From assembly GCA_963526495.1 (NCBI GenBank), contig CAURNT010000002.1, forward strand, positions 1 to 64,000: a stretch of 64,000 nucleotides of DNA, read 5' to 3'. A program made the position numbers and the translations under genes. This DNA is from CAURNT01 sp963526495. Lineage in GTDB: Bacteria; Fusobacteriota; Fusobacteriia; Fusobacteriales; Leptotrichiaceae. A model generated the notes under the pieces. That model was not told the origin of the DNA and ran no database searches. It was given only the letters and a program-made list of their open reading frames with translations. The first letter of the stretch is position 1. Every line of letters starts with the position of its first letter. Below, piece after piece: positions 47,322-55,052 of the stretch.

Positions 47322-47929
47322 GACTTTCAAGTATAAAAAAAACTGATGTCGCCAATGGACCTGGAATAAGAGTAAGCATATTTGTTAGTGGATGTAGACA
47401 TTTATGTAAAGGCTGTTTTAATAGTGATATTTGGGATTTTAAAAAAGGGGAAGAATTCACTGAAAATGATATTGAGGAAATACTATGCTTGGCAGGGAAG
47501 GAATATATACAAGGGGTGACACTTCTTGGAGGTGAACCTCTTGATCCTATGAATACTAAAGGAATATTAAAAATAGTTAAAAGTTTAAGAGAAAAACTTC
47601 CGAATAAGGATATATGGTGTTTTACAGGATTTATGTATGAATATATACTTGATGTTATGATTCCTATATATCCTGAAATAGGAGAGATATTATCTTTAGT
47701 TGATGTGTTGATAGATGGTCGTTTTGAAATAGATTATTTAGATTTAAAATTAAAATTTAGAGGTTCAAAAAATCAAAGAGTAATAGATTTAAGAAAAACA
47801 GAAAAGAGCAATGAGATAATATGGGCTCTTCCTCCAGAAGATGGTATTGACAAGTATGTAGAACTTAAGGATAGGGAATTAATGGAGAAGAGTTTAGATA
47901 GAATTATTAGGAAAGGGTTTCAAAGATAA
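47318..47929 (+). CDS. nrdG: Anaerobic RNR-activating protein (radical SAM)
   Basis: Radical SAM activase that creates the glycyl radical on NrdD. The iron-sulphur cysteines are C26, C30 and C33 in GCRHLCKGCFN, and LLGGEPLDP near 70 is the SAM-binding GGE motif. At 203 residues it is longer than the E. coli protein (about 154), with an extended C-terminus. It starts inside the end of nrdD, so synthesis is coupled. Confidence 0.95.
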   Translation: MRLSSIKKTDVANGPGIRVSIFVSGCRHLCKGCFNSDIWDFKKGEEFTENDIEEILCLAGKEYIQGVTLLGGEPLDPMNTKGILKIVKSLREKLPNKDIWCFTGFMYEYILDVMIPIYPEIGEILSLVDVLIDGRFEIDYLDLKLKFRGSKNQRVIDLRKTEKSNEIIWALPPEDGIDKYVELKDRELMEKSLDRIIRKGFQR

Positions 47930-47954
47930 AAATCTAAGAAACCCTTTTTTTTAT
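47912..47954 (+). terminator. Terminator after nrdG
   Basis: AAAGGGTTTC (47912-47921, inside the end of nrdG) pairs with GAAACCCTTT (47938-47947), followed by eight T's in all. It ends the operon just before the convergent osmC. Confidence 0.88.
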
Positions 47955-47955
47955 T

Positions 47956-48333
47956 TTAATATTGAATATTATTTACAAAATAGCTTATTTTTATATCAGA
48001 TGATAACATTTGAGATACAGTACATTTATCTTTTACATATTCAACAATTTTACTTACTTCATCATTTTCAACATCTTTATTGATATTGATACGAACTTCT
48101 ATAGTAAAATCATCAACATTAGTATCCACTTCAGTTTCTATAACAATTCCATCAAATTTGTTAACAATGCAATATCCTCTAACACACATAGTTACACAAC
48201 CACTAAGTGCTGATGATAATACTCCAACTGGAGTTGTTCCAAATCTTTTTTTTCTGTCCATAGTATAGCTAAATCCATCTGTGTTTGAATTAACTAACCA
48301 TCCTGCTTCTGATAATGCTTTTGTTTTATACAT
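47956..48333 (-). CDS. OsmC family protein
   Basis: A 125-residue OsmC/Ohr-like protein. The two family cysteines appear in SALSGCVTMCVRGYC (near 45) and KDKCTVSQML (near 107), consistent with thiol-dependent peroxidase activity. It is closer to short YhfA-like OsmC proteins than to Ohr, and the substrate is unknown. It lies 14 bases after the GatC-type permease and is probably co-transcribed with it, an unexpected pairing. Confidence 0.82.
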   Translation of the reverse strand: MYKTKALSEAGWLVNSNTDGFSYTMDRKKRFGTTPVGVLSSALSGCVTMCVRGYCIVNKFDGIVIETEVDTNVDDFTIEVRININKDVENDEVSKIVEYVKDKCTVSQMLSSDIKISYFVNNIQY

Positions 48334-48347
48334 ATTTTATCTCCTCC

Positions 48348-49676
48348 TTATTTTTCTTTTTTAAATTTAATATAAGAATATATATATATTAAAGTTAAGA
48401 ATATGAATAATATAATTCCATATATTTTGAATTGTAAGAAAACTGTTATTGCCCATCTAAATATAGGCGATTCTAAACAATAATAACTTACGAGTTGTGT
48501 TGCTTTAATATCAAGTTGTGAAAATGTTTTGGTAACATCTGTTATTGCAGGTGCAAAGAAACTAGAAATAATGAAGTAAAAAGGACTAAAAATAGTTGAT
48601 AGAATCAATGCTTTTAAAATATTTCTATTTGCAACTATTATAGCAGGTACGACAACCATAGTATTTACTAAACCAGGAAGTGGTAGTATACTACTTAATC
48701 CAAGTTTAGAAAGTATGATAGCTAATACTAAAGTTATGGGTATTAATAATACTGATACTATCCAAAGTTCATGTACTCCTGAAAGAACAGTCCAATCTAA
48801 TCCTATATAAATATCTCTACCTTCATATTTTTTTTCCATATATCTTTTTGCATATTGAGATACTGGAGTTAAAGATTTTACAAATAAGAAGGAAACAGTA
48901 GGTAAAAGTACAAGTGTAGTTGCGAGTTTTATAGCTATTTCCACACTATCTTTTATAGAATATCCAGCAAATACTGCAAGAACAAGTCCTATAAGTGCTC
49001 CCATTACAGCATCTTCAGAAAGAATTCCGATTTTTTTCTTTATATGTTCTAAATCAAAATTACTTTCACGAATAAATTTAATTTTATCTAAAATATCATT
49101 TATTGGCTTCATAAAAGCTGCTTCTATAATACAAGCATTAGTAGTTACAGTTCTTGGAATGCCCGACATTTCTTCCATACGATGCGCTAAAGATTCTGCA
49201 GTTTTAAGTTCTAGTATAATATGAACTATGGCAGCTATAAATCCTAGTATAGTTGATCCGGTAAGTATAGAAACTAAAGCTGCAGTAAATATTTTCGTCC
49301 ATACATTAAAGATATCAACATTTAATATATTTGTAAAATGAAAATGAATCATAAATATATTAATTAATATTTGTAAAGGAAACATAATAATAGAGTATTT
49401 CCAAGCAAAAGCAACAGCAACCATAGGTGAAAATCCAAGATCGATTACATTTAAAGTAATTCCTGTATTTTTAACAAAATCTGTTGCAACAGGACTTATA
49501 GTTTCAAACATAAATCCTACAACTACATTTATTGAAGTGAATGCAACTGCAAGCATAAGTGCAGAAAAAATAGCATCTTTGAATTTCATTTTAACAATTA
49601 ATCCTATTATTACAATAATAATAGGTAAAAGTATAGTAGGTCCAAGACCTAAAAATTGTGATAACAATTGAAACAT
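48348..49676 (-). CDS. PTS EIIC permease, galactitol (GatC) family
   Basis: A 442-residue integral membrane protein with about 10 hydrophobic helices. The N-terminus LGLGPTILLPIIIVIIGLI and the segments KNTGITLNVIDLGF near 90 and FNVWTKIFTAALVSI near 123 follow the GatC family of PTS permeases. No EIIA or EIIB gene is beside it; the only such genes in the window serve the ascorbate-type cassette 30 kb away. It may borrow EIIA/EIIB from elsewhere or work without them. It is first of two genes on the minus strand behind a good promoter. Confidence 0.82.
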   Translation of the reverse strand: MFQLLSQFLGLGPTILLPIIIVIIGLIVKMKFKDAIFSALMLAVAFTSINVVVGFMFETISPVATDFVKNTGITLNVIDLGFSPMVAVAFAWKYSIIMFPLQILINIFMIHFHFTNILNVDIFNVWTKIFTAALVSILTGSTILGFIAAIVHIILELKTAESLAHRMEEMSGIPRTVTTNACIIEAAFMKPINDILDKIKFIRESNFDLEHIKKKIGILSEDAVMGALIGLVLAVFAGYSIKDSVEIAIKLATTLVLLPTVSFLFVKSLTPVSQYAKRYMEKKYEGRDIYIGLDWTVLSGVHELWIVSVLLIPITLVLAIILSKLGLSSILPLPGLVNTMVVVPAIIVANRNILKALILSTIFSPFYFIISSFFAPAITDVTKTFSQLDIKATQLVSYYCLESPIFRWAITVFLQFKIYGIILFIFLTLIYIYSYIKFKKEK

Positions 49677-49707
49677 TTTATCTCCTAATTATTTTTTGTA
49701 TAGTGAA

Positions 49708-49736
49708 ATTATAATTCAAAGGAAGATATAAGTCAA
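49708..49736 (-). promoter_or_regulatory. Promoter of the GatC-osmC unit
   Basis: On the minus strand TTGACT (49736-49731) and TATAAT (49713-49708) are spaced by 17 bases, about 30 bases before the permease start. Near-consensus in both boxes. Confidence 0.8.
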
Positions 49737-49750
49737 GAGATAAAAGTTAA

Positions 49751-49779
49751 TTGAAAAAAGTAATGAAATATAATATAAT
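49751..49779 (+). promoter_or_regulatory. Promoter of the histidine phosphatase unit
   Basis: TTGAAA (49751-49756) and TATAAT (49774-49779) with a 17-base spacer, divergent from the GatC promoter. A second TATAAT overlaps at 49769 but gives a spacer of only 12. Confidence 0.75.
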
Positions 49780-49811
49780 AAATTTATATAGAAAGAGGGG
49801 ATTTAATATAT

Positions 49812-50783
49812 ATGAAAAAACTAATAATATTTAGTAGACATGGATTGAGATATCCATTATTAAAATATGAAAGTATGCAAGGAATAATAAGTGAAAAAGA
49901 TGTAAATTGGGATTTTGAAGAAGGAATGTTAACTGAAAAAGGTGAAATTTTAGAATTCAAAATGGGTATATTTTTAAGAAAATATATAGAAAAATTTGGT
50001 AAAAAATTAAAAAAAATAGAGTTTAGTTCAAATTCTATAAAAAGAACAGTAGCTACGGCAAAGATACTTGCAACCTCTATGTTTCCGTATAGAGAAATAG
50101 AAATAAAATTTAAAGATAAAACTTTTTCTACGATGGAAAAAGATTTTAATATATATTTAGATAGTTTAGATATAAATAAGGAGAAACTAAAAAAACTTGA
50201 TTATAGGTTAAAACCACAATATGAAAGACTTGAAAAAATATTAAATATAGAAGATGGGACTTTTTTAAATATTGGTTCTAATATAAAAATTGGAGAAAAT
50301 GGATTTTTAATGTCTGATGGGGCCTTTAAAATTGCAACAGATATAGTTGACATGTATATTTTAAAGTATTTTGAAGGCTTTAAAGAACAAAATATATTTA
50401 AAAGTGATAATTTTTATAAAGATTTAGAATATATATCTGAAATAAAGGATAGTCTTTTAGATACAATATTTGGAGATTTGGATTATATAAATGATAGTCC
50501 AACTGAAATTACAAAACTTATACAATCAAAAATTAATAGTGAAACAGATCTTGATGTTATAGTAGGTCATGATTCTAATATAGCAACAATTTTTGCTAAA
50601 TTAGGGATAAATTTAGATTATAAAATATTAGAAAAATATCCTATAGGTGCAAAGTTATTGTTTAAAGTATATGATGATAATTCTTTTGATTTAGAACTAA
50701 TATATTATAAACCTGAAAGTATAAGAAATATGAATAATGATAATCCAGTTATAGTAAATTTAGGAGAAAGGTTAAAATTTTAA
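49812..50783 (+). CDS. Histidine acid phosphatase family protein
   Basis: A 323-residue histidine phosphatase, branch 2 (acid phosphatase/phytase-like). The N-terminal RHGLRYP (R9-H10-G11..R13..P15) holds the nucleophile His10, and H253-D254 in VGHDSNIATIF is the proton donor pair. It starts directly at the motif, with no signal peptide, although most of its family is periplasmic, so it is predicted cytosolic. Possible substrates are sugar phosphates. Its GAGGGG site is 11 bases from the ATG, so expression may be modest. Confidence 0.82.
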   Translation: MKKLIIFSRHGLRYPLLKYESMQGIISEKDVNWDFEEGMLTEKGEILEFKMGIFLRKYIEKFGKKLKKIEFSSNSIKRTVATAKILATSMFPYREIEIKFKDKTFSTMEKDFNIYLDSLDINKEKLKKLDYRLKPQYERLEKILNIEDGTFLNIGSNIKIGENGFLMSDGAFKIATDIVDMYILKYFEGFKEQNIFKSDNFYKDLEYISEIKDSLLDTIFGDLDYINDSPTEITKLIQSKINSETDLDVIVGHDSNIATIFAKLGINLDYKILEKYPIGAKLLFKVYDDNSFDLELIYYKPESIRNMNNDNPVIVNLGERLKF

Positions 50784-50793
50784 TATTAAAATT

Positions 50794-51927
50794 ATGAAAG
50801 AACTAATTGTATTTCTATCTTTTTTCGTGTTATTTTCGTGTGGAAATAAAACAAGTATTGATATAGAAGAAAAAGGATATAAAGAAAATAAAAAAATAGA
50901 ATTAAATTTAGAGAAAAAAGAAAAGTTGAATGTTATAGATGATAATGAAAGTAAAGATAATGTAGAAAAAATATTAGAAGAAAAAGAAGAACCACAAGTT
51001 GAAGAAGTTAATAAAGAATTAATATCTCCAGTATTTGATGATATACAAGAGATAGTAGATGAAAATGGGGAATATATATATTATTCAAATAAATTAAATA
51101 GAAATATAACTTCAAATGATATATTTAGAAATAGATATAAATATATAATAAAAAGCATAGATCCTAATATAGATTTTAATGATGTTGATTTTTCAAAATT
51201 TAAATTTGAAAATGATAAAATAGTAGTAGGTAAAGATAAAAAAATTAATTTGGAATATAATAAATTTAAGAGAGTATTTAAAGGGGGCATAGGAATACCA
51301 TCTATATATGAAGGAGAAATTTTAGATACTAAAAAAAGACCTATTGACTCAAATAAAAAACATATAGCATTTACATTTGATGATGGTCCAGGTAATAAAA
51401 ACCATGTATTAATAAGAGAAGTATTTAATAAATATGATGAACGTGCGACTTTTTATTTTGTGGGACTTAACGTTAAGAAAAATCCTAAGATGGTATTACA
51501 AACTTATTTAGATGGTCATGAAATTTCAAATCACACTTATGATCATAAAAATCTTTCTAAGATAAGTAGAGCTCAAATAATAGATGAAATATTAAAAACT
51601 GATGATTTAATATATTCTATTATTGGAGATGAAAATAAAAATGTAAGACCTCCTTATGGTGCATATAATTATAATGTAGTTGAAATACTTGGTGGAAAAA
51701 GTAATCTTATTTTATGGAATGTAGATTCAGAAGATTGGAAAAATAGAAATAAAGATGTTATAATATCTAGAGTTTTAGATAAAGTTAAAGATGGAGATGT
51801 AGTTCTTTTTCATGATCTTTATCCTGAAACATATGAGGCTATAAAATATATGGTACCTATATTGAAAAATAGAGGATTTCAATTTGTAACTTATTCAGAA
51901 TTAAAAGAAATAAAAGGAAGAAGGTGA
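50794..51927 (+). CDS. Lipoprotein polysaccharide deacetylase (NodB fold)
   Basis: A 377-residue predicted lipoprotein with lipobox Cys16 (VLFSCG) and an acidic Lys/Glu-rich linker of about 60 residues. The C-terminal NodB domain carries D196-D197 in TFDDGP, the metal ligands H247 and H251 in NHTYDH, RPPYGAYN near 285 and LWNVDSEDW near 307. These are the full set of deacetylase motifs, so it probably removes acetyl groups from peptidoglycan or another envelope glycan at the cell surface. No clear ribosome binding site lies near the ATG, and it follows the phosphatase by 10 bases. Confidence 0.88.
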   Translation: MKELIVFLSFFVLFSCGNKTSIDIEEKGYKENKKIELNLEKKEKLNVIDDNESKDNVEKILEEKEEPQVEEVNKELISPVFDDIQEIVDENGEYIYYSNKLNRNITSNDIFRNRYKYIIKSIDPNIDFNDVDFSKFKFENDKIVVGKDKKINLEYNKFKRVFKGGIGIPSIYEGEILDTKKRPIDSNKKHIAFTFDDGPGNKNHVLIREVFNKYDERATFYFVGLNVKKNPKMVLQTYLDGHEISNHTYDHKNLSKISRAQIIDEILKTDDLIYSIIGDENKNVRPPYGAYNYNVVEILGGKSNLILWNVDSEDWKNRNKDVIISRVLDKVKDGDVVLFHDLYPETYEAIKYMVPILKNRGFQFVTYSELKEIKGRR

Positions 51928-51932
51928 TATAA

Positions 51933-52328
51933 TTGGAAATATATATATGGTTATTATTGTTTGCTGTTTTATCAGTTATAGAAATTTTGACTATTAATTT
52001 AGTAACTATATGGTTTGCTTTATCTGCGCTTATAGTATTTTTATTAAATTTAATTTTTGGTAAATTAGAATCAAGTTCTATAATATTTTCGGCACTTTCA
52101 ATGTTATTCTTGATATTATTAAAACCTATATTTAAAAAATATTTTGAAAATATTAATGAAACAAGAGTAGGTGATATTGGTGCAGAAGTTATTATAGTAA
52201 AAATAGAAAATGATGAATATGTAGTAAAATATAAAGGTGGGAAATGGCAGGCAATTTCTAAAAATAAATATGAAATAGGAGATAAAGTTAAAATAATTTC
52301 TTTTGAAGGTAATAAAATAATAATATAG
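51933..52328 (+). CDS. NfeD family membrane protein
   Basis: A 131-residue NfeD-like protein with two or three helices in the first 70 residues and a C-terminal OB-fold (TRVGDIGAEVIIVKIENDEYVVKYKGGKWQ-type). It begins with TTG, spaced 7 bases after an AAGGTG site. NfeD proteins pair with stomatins, and the next gene encodes one, so they likely act together in membrane quality control or microdomains. Confidence 0.87.
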   Translation: MEIYIWLLLFAVLSVIEILTINLVTIWFALSALIVFLLNLIFGKLESSSIIFSALSMLFLILLKPIFKKYFENINETRVGDIGAEVIIVKIENDEYVVKYKGGKWQAISKNKYEIGDKVKIISFEGNKIII

Positions 52329-52339
52329 GAGGAAGAAAG

Positions 52340-53212
52340 ATGATTTTAGGTATTTTATTAGTAATAATAATTTTATTAGTTACAACTGGTATAAGAATAG
52401 TACCAGAAGCACAAGTTTATGTTATTGAAAGATTAGGGAAATATTCAGGAGTATTAAATTCTGGACTTAATTTTATGAATCCTTTTATAGATAGAATTTC
52501 TAAAAAGGTAACATTAAAAGAACAAGTTGTAGATTTTGATCCACAAGGTGTAATTACTAAAGATAATGCAACTATGCAAATAGATACAGTTGTATATTTT
52601 CAAATAACAGACCCTAAGCTATATACTTATGGAGTAGAAAGACCATTAGCTGCTATAGAAAATCTAACAGCTACGACTTTGAGAAACATAATAGGGGATA
52701 TGACTGTAGATGAAACTCTTACAAGTCGTGATACAATAAATAGTAAAATGAGATCAGAACTTGATGAAGCTACAGATCCTTGGGGGATTAAAGTAAATAG
52801 AGTTGAATTAAAGAGTATAATACCTCCAACTGAAATAAGAGTTGCAATGGAAAAAGAAATGAAGGCAGAACGTGAAAAAAGAGCCAAGATATTAGAAGCA
52901 CAAGCTCAAAAAGAAAGTGCTATATTAGTAGCAGAAGGAGAAAAAACTGCAAGTATTTTAAGAGCTGAAGCTGAAAAAGAAGTTAGTATAAAAGAAGCAG
53001 AAGGTAGGGCTGAGGCTATACTTAAATTAAAACAAGCTGAAGCAGATGGATTGAAAATATTAAATGAATCTAGTCCGAATAAAGAAGTGTTAACCTTAAG
53101 ATCTCTTGAAAGTTTAGAAAAAGTTGCAAATGGGAATGCTACTAAAATATTTATACCAAGTGAATTACAAAATTTGACTTCTTTACTTGCTGCAATTAGA
53201 GGTATAGATTAA
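52340..53212 (+). CDS. SPFH/band 7 stomatin-like protein (QmcA-type)
   Basis: A 290-residue stomatin: one N-terminal membrane helix (about 2-18), then the SPFH domain (VPEAQVYVIERLGKYSGVL near 22, VDFDPQGVITKDN near 72, ALIENLTATTLRNIIGDMT-like near 112). A long charged coiled coil follows, rich in AEREKRAKILEAQAQKESA. It probably forms membrane-anchored rings with NfeD and a membrane protease. It follows nfeD by 11 bases with a GGAGGAAG site. Confidence 0.93.
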   Translation: MILGILLVIIILLVTTGIRIVPEAQVYVIERLGKYSGVLNSGLNFMNPFIDRISKKVTLKEQVVDFDPQGVITKDNATMQIDTVVYFQITDPKLYTYGVERPLAAIENLTATTLRNIIGDMTVDETLTSRDTINSKMRSELDEATDPWGIKVNRVELKSIIPPTEIRVAMEKEMKAEREKRAKILEAQAQKESAILVAEGEKTASILRAEAEKEVSIKEAEGRAEAILKLKQAEADGLKILNESSPNKEVLTLRSLESLEKVANGNATKIFIPSELQNLTSLLAAIRGID

Positions 53213-53230
53213 ATAGAATTGTTATATATG

Positions 53231-53257
53231 AAGTGCAATAAAATTATTGCACTTTTT
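53231..53257 (+). terminator. Terminator after the stomatin gene
   Basis: AAGTGCAATAA (53231-53241) pairs perfectly with TTATTGCACTT (53244-53254) over a two-base centre, followed by T's. Confidence 0.9.
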
Positions 53258-53286
53258 AGTATATATTTAAGTAATAATTGCATAAT

Positions 53287-53339
53287 TTGATTTATAATTT
53301 AAAATATGTTAAAATAAATTATATTCTAATTATAGAATA
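53287..53339 (+). promoter_or_regulatory. Promoter and small palindrome upstream of the transglycosylase gene
   Basis: TTGATT (53287-53292) and TAAAAT (53310-53315) are separated by 17 bases. A palindrome TATTCTA-ATTA-TAGAATA occupies 53322-53339, around the expected transcript start, and could be an operator. Promoter boxes are moderate. Confidence 0.5.
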
Positions 53340-53352
53340 AATGGAGGTAAAG

Positions 53353-54231
53353 ATGAATAAAATATTTAAAATATTTTTATTTTTATTTTTACCCACAATG
53401 ATCTTTGCAGGAGCTAGTACGGAAGATATAATTTCTGTAATAAATCCTGAAAAAAAATATTTAGCTTCAATTATAGAAGATGAAGCAAAAAGTCAGAATG
53501 TAAATGTTGATTTAGTAATTGCAATTTTTTTAAGAGAATCACAATTTGAAAATTTAAATCCTAATTATTCTAATGCTGTTGGAATAGGACAAATTACTCC
53601 AGCTGCTTTTAAAACTGGTTTAATTAAAAGTGGTATAAGGAATGAAGAATATTTGAAAATTTTAAATGATGATTTTCAAGGGGATATAACAGCTATGAGA
53701 AAAAATGAGAAGTTAAATATAAAAGCTTCAATAGGTTTTTTGAAATGGTTATTAGATTATTATAATAACGATATTGGTGTAACAACTTTATCGTACAATA
53801 CTGGTATTGGTAATGCTAATGCTATGTTAAATAATGGTAAAAATAAAGTAGAGGTTAAAGTAACACAAACTACATGGGATCAAGGAATACACTATGTATA
53901 TGATGTAAGTGAAAAAGTTAAGATAATAGAAAAAGTTAGAGAAAATAATATTAATTCATTAACTAATTATGATTTAAAATTATTGAAAAATGGAATTGAT
54001 AATTTTGAAAATTCTGACTATAATTGGTTAAATTCTTTAACATATCTTAATGAATTTGATAAACAAGAAAAATCTAAAACTGATATAGATGAAAATATGG
54101 TTATAAGTTCGAATATAAGCAGTGAAGATATTAAAAATTCTGTAACTACATTAGTTGCAGGATTATTAGCAATATATTATATGAAACCTTGGAAAAAAAG
54201 AGAAGAATATATTGAGTTTTATCAAGTATAA
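53353..54231 (+). CDS. Lytic transglycosylase (SLT domain)
   Basis: A 292-residue exported protein with signal peptide MNKIFKIFLFLFLPTMIFAG. The SLT fold has catalytic Glu62 in FLRESQFEN, NAVGIGQITPAAF near 74-86 and TTLSYNTGIGNANAML near 140. It cuts glycan strands of peptidoglycan in the periplasm. The C-terminal 40 residues hold a hydrophobic stretch (VTTLVAGLLAIYYMKPW) and a charged tail that could anchor it. GGAGG five bases upstream fixes ATG 53353; an earlier ATG at 53341 overlaps that site. It forms its own unit. Confidence 0.88.
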   Translation: MNKIFKIFLFLFLPTMIFAGASTEDIISVINPEKKYLASIIEDEAKSQNVNVDLVIAIFLRESQFENLNPNYSNAVGIGQITPAAFKTGLIKSGIRNEEYLKILNDDFQGDITAMRKNEKLNIKASIGFLKWLLDYYNNDIGVTTLSYNTGIGNANAMLNNGKNKVEVKVTQTTWDQGIHYVYDVSEKVKIIEKVRENNINSLTNYDLKLLKNGIDNFENSDYNWLNSLTYLNEFDKQEKSKTDIDENMVISSNISSEDIKNSVTTLVAGLLAIYYMKPWKKREEYIEFYQV

Positions 54232-54300
54232 GATCATTAGTGGGTAGTACGAGAATAAGCTTTAGTATGATTTGGAGTTTAACTAAAAGTTAACCATTAT

Positions 54301-54326
54301 AAAAAAGAGGATAACTCCTCTTTTTT
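54301..54326. terminator. Bidirectional terminator
   Basis: AAAAAAGAGGA (54301-54311), TAAC, TCCTCTTTTTT (54316-54326): a perfect stem with A-run and T-run flanks, serving the transglycosylase gene and the convergent minus-strand operon. Confidence 0.93.
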
Positions 54327-54329
54327 ATT

Positions 54330-55052
54330 TTATTTGACTTCTATTTCATATTCTTCAAATTCCTCTTTTTGATTGAATGCAAATGGTAAATACATTAGTA
54401 CTATTGATGAAGTAAATAGCAATATAAATAATACTAGATATAACCAAAATGGTTTTATAAAATTAATTGCAGATATAATATAATCGCTAGTATACATATA
54501 GTTAGTTTTGAATATATAATTCCACACAAATGATAAAGAAATTAAACCAAAATATCCTATAATTGCAGTTTTAAACCCTTTATATGTAATTCTTTCATCA
54601 AGATGAATGAATCCAAATAATACAGCAAATATTTCAAAAAAATGTGTTGCCATAAATACATGAGGATAAAATGCAGTTCTATATATACCTAATCCAGGTA
54701 ATAACACTGCAAGTATTGCACCTGAAAACCAAAAGTAAACTATATTAAAAAATACTCTTTTCTTTGTAATGTAATAAATACCAGCAAAAACAAGGGAAGC
54801 ATTACATAAATGGAAAGGCATTGTATCATACCAAGGTGATTTTTCAAGATATATTCTATAAATAGAATCACCAATTTTTGTAAATAACATAAGATATCCT
54901 AAAAAAGTGACATATCTCCCTTTTTCGGATCCTTTAAATATATAAGGTATTAATAATAAAACTGTAATAATTATAATCCATATAAGTAAATCATGAATAT
55001 GCTCAGGAGAAAAATATACTAATTCATATTGTCCTTGAGTAAATAAATTCAT
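54330..55052 (-). CDS. TIGR02206/YwaF family membrane protein
   Basis: A 240-residue membrane protein with six or seven hydrophobic helices. The segment DTMPFHLCNASLVFAGIYY near 83 and FYPHVFMATHFFEIFAVLFG near 137 are typical of the TIGR02206 family, whose function is not known. Its start overlaps the mnmG stop by one base (TAATG), so it is the last gene of the HAD-mnmG unit. Confidence 0.82.
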   Translation of the reverse strand: MNLFTQGQYELVYFSPEHIHDLLIWIIIITVLLLIPYIFKGSEKGRYVTFLGYLMLFTKIGDSIYRIYLEKSPWYDTMPFHLCNASLVFAGIYYITKKRVFFNIVYFWFSGAILAVLLPGLGIYRTAFYPHVFMATHFFEIFAVLFGFIHLDERITYKGFKTAIIGYFGLISLSFVWNYIFKTNYMYTSDYIISAINFIKPFWLYLVLFILLFTSSIVLMYLPFAFNQKEEFEEYEIEVK

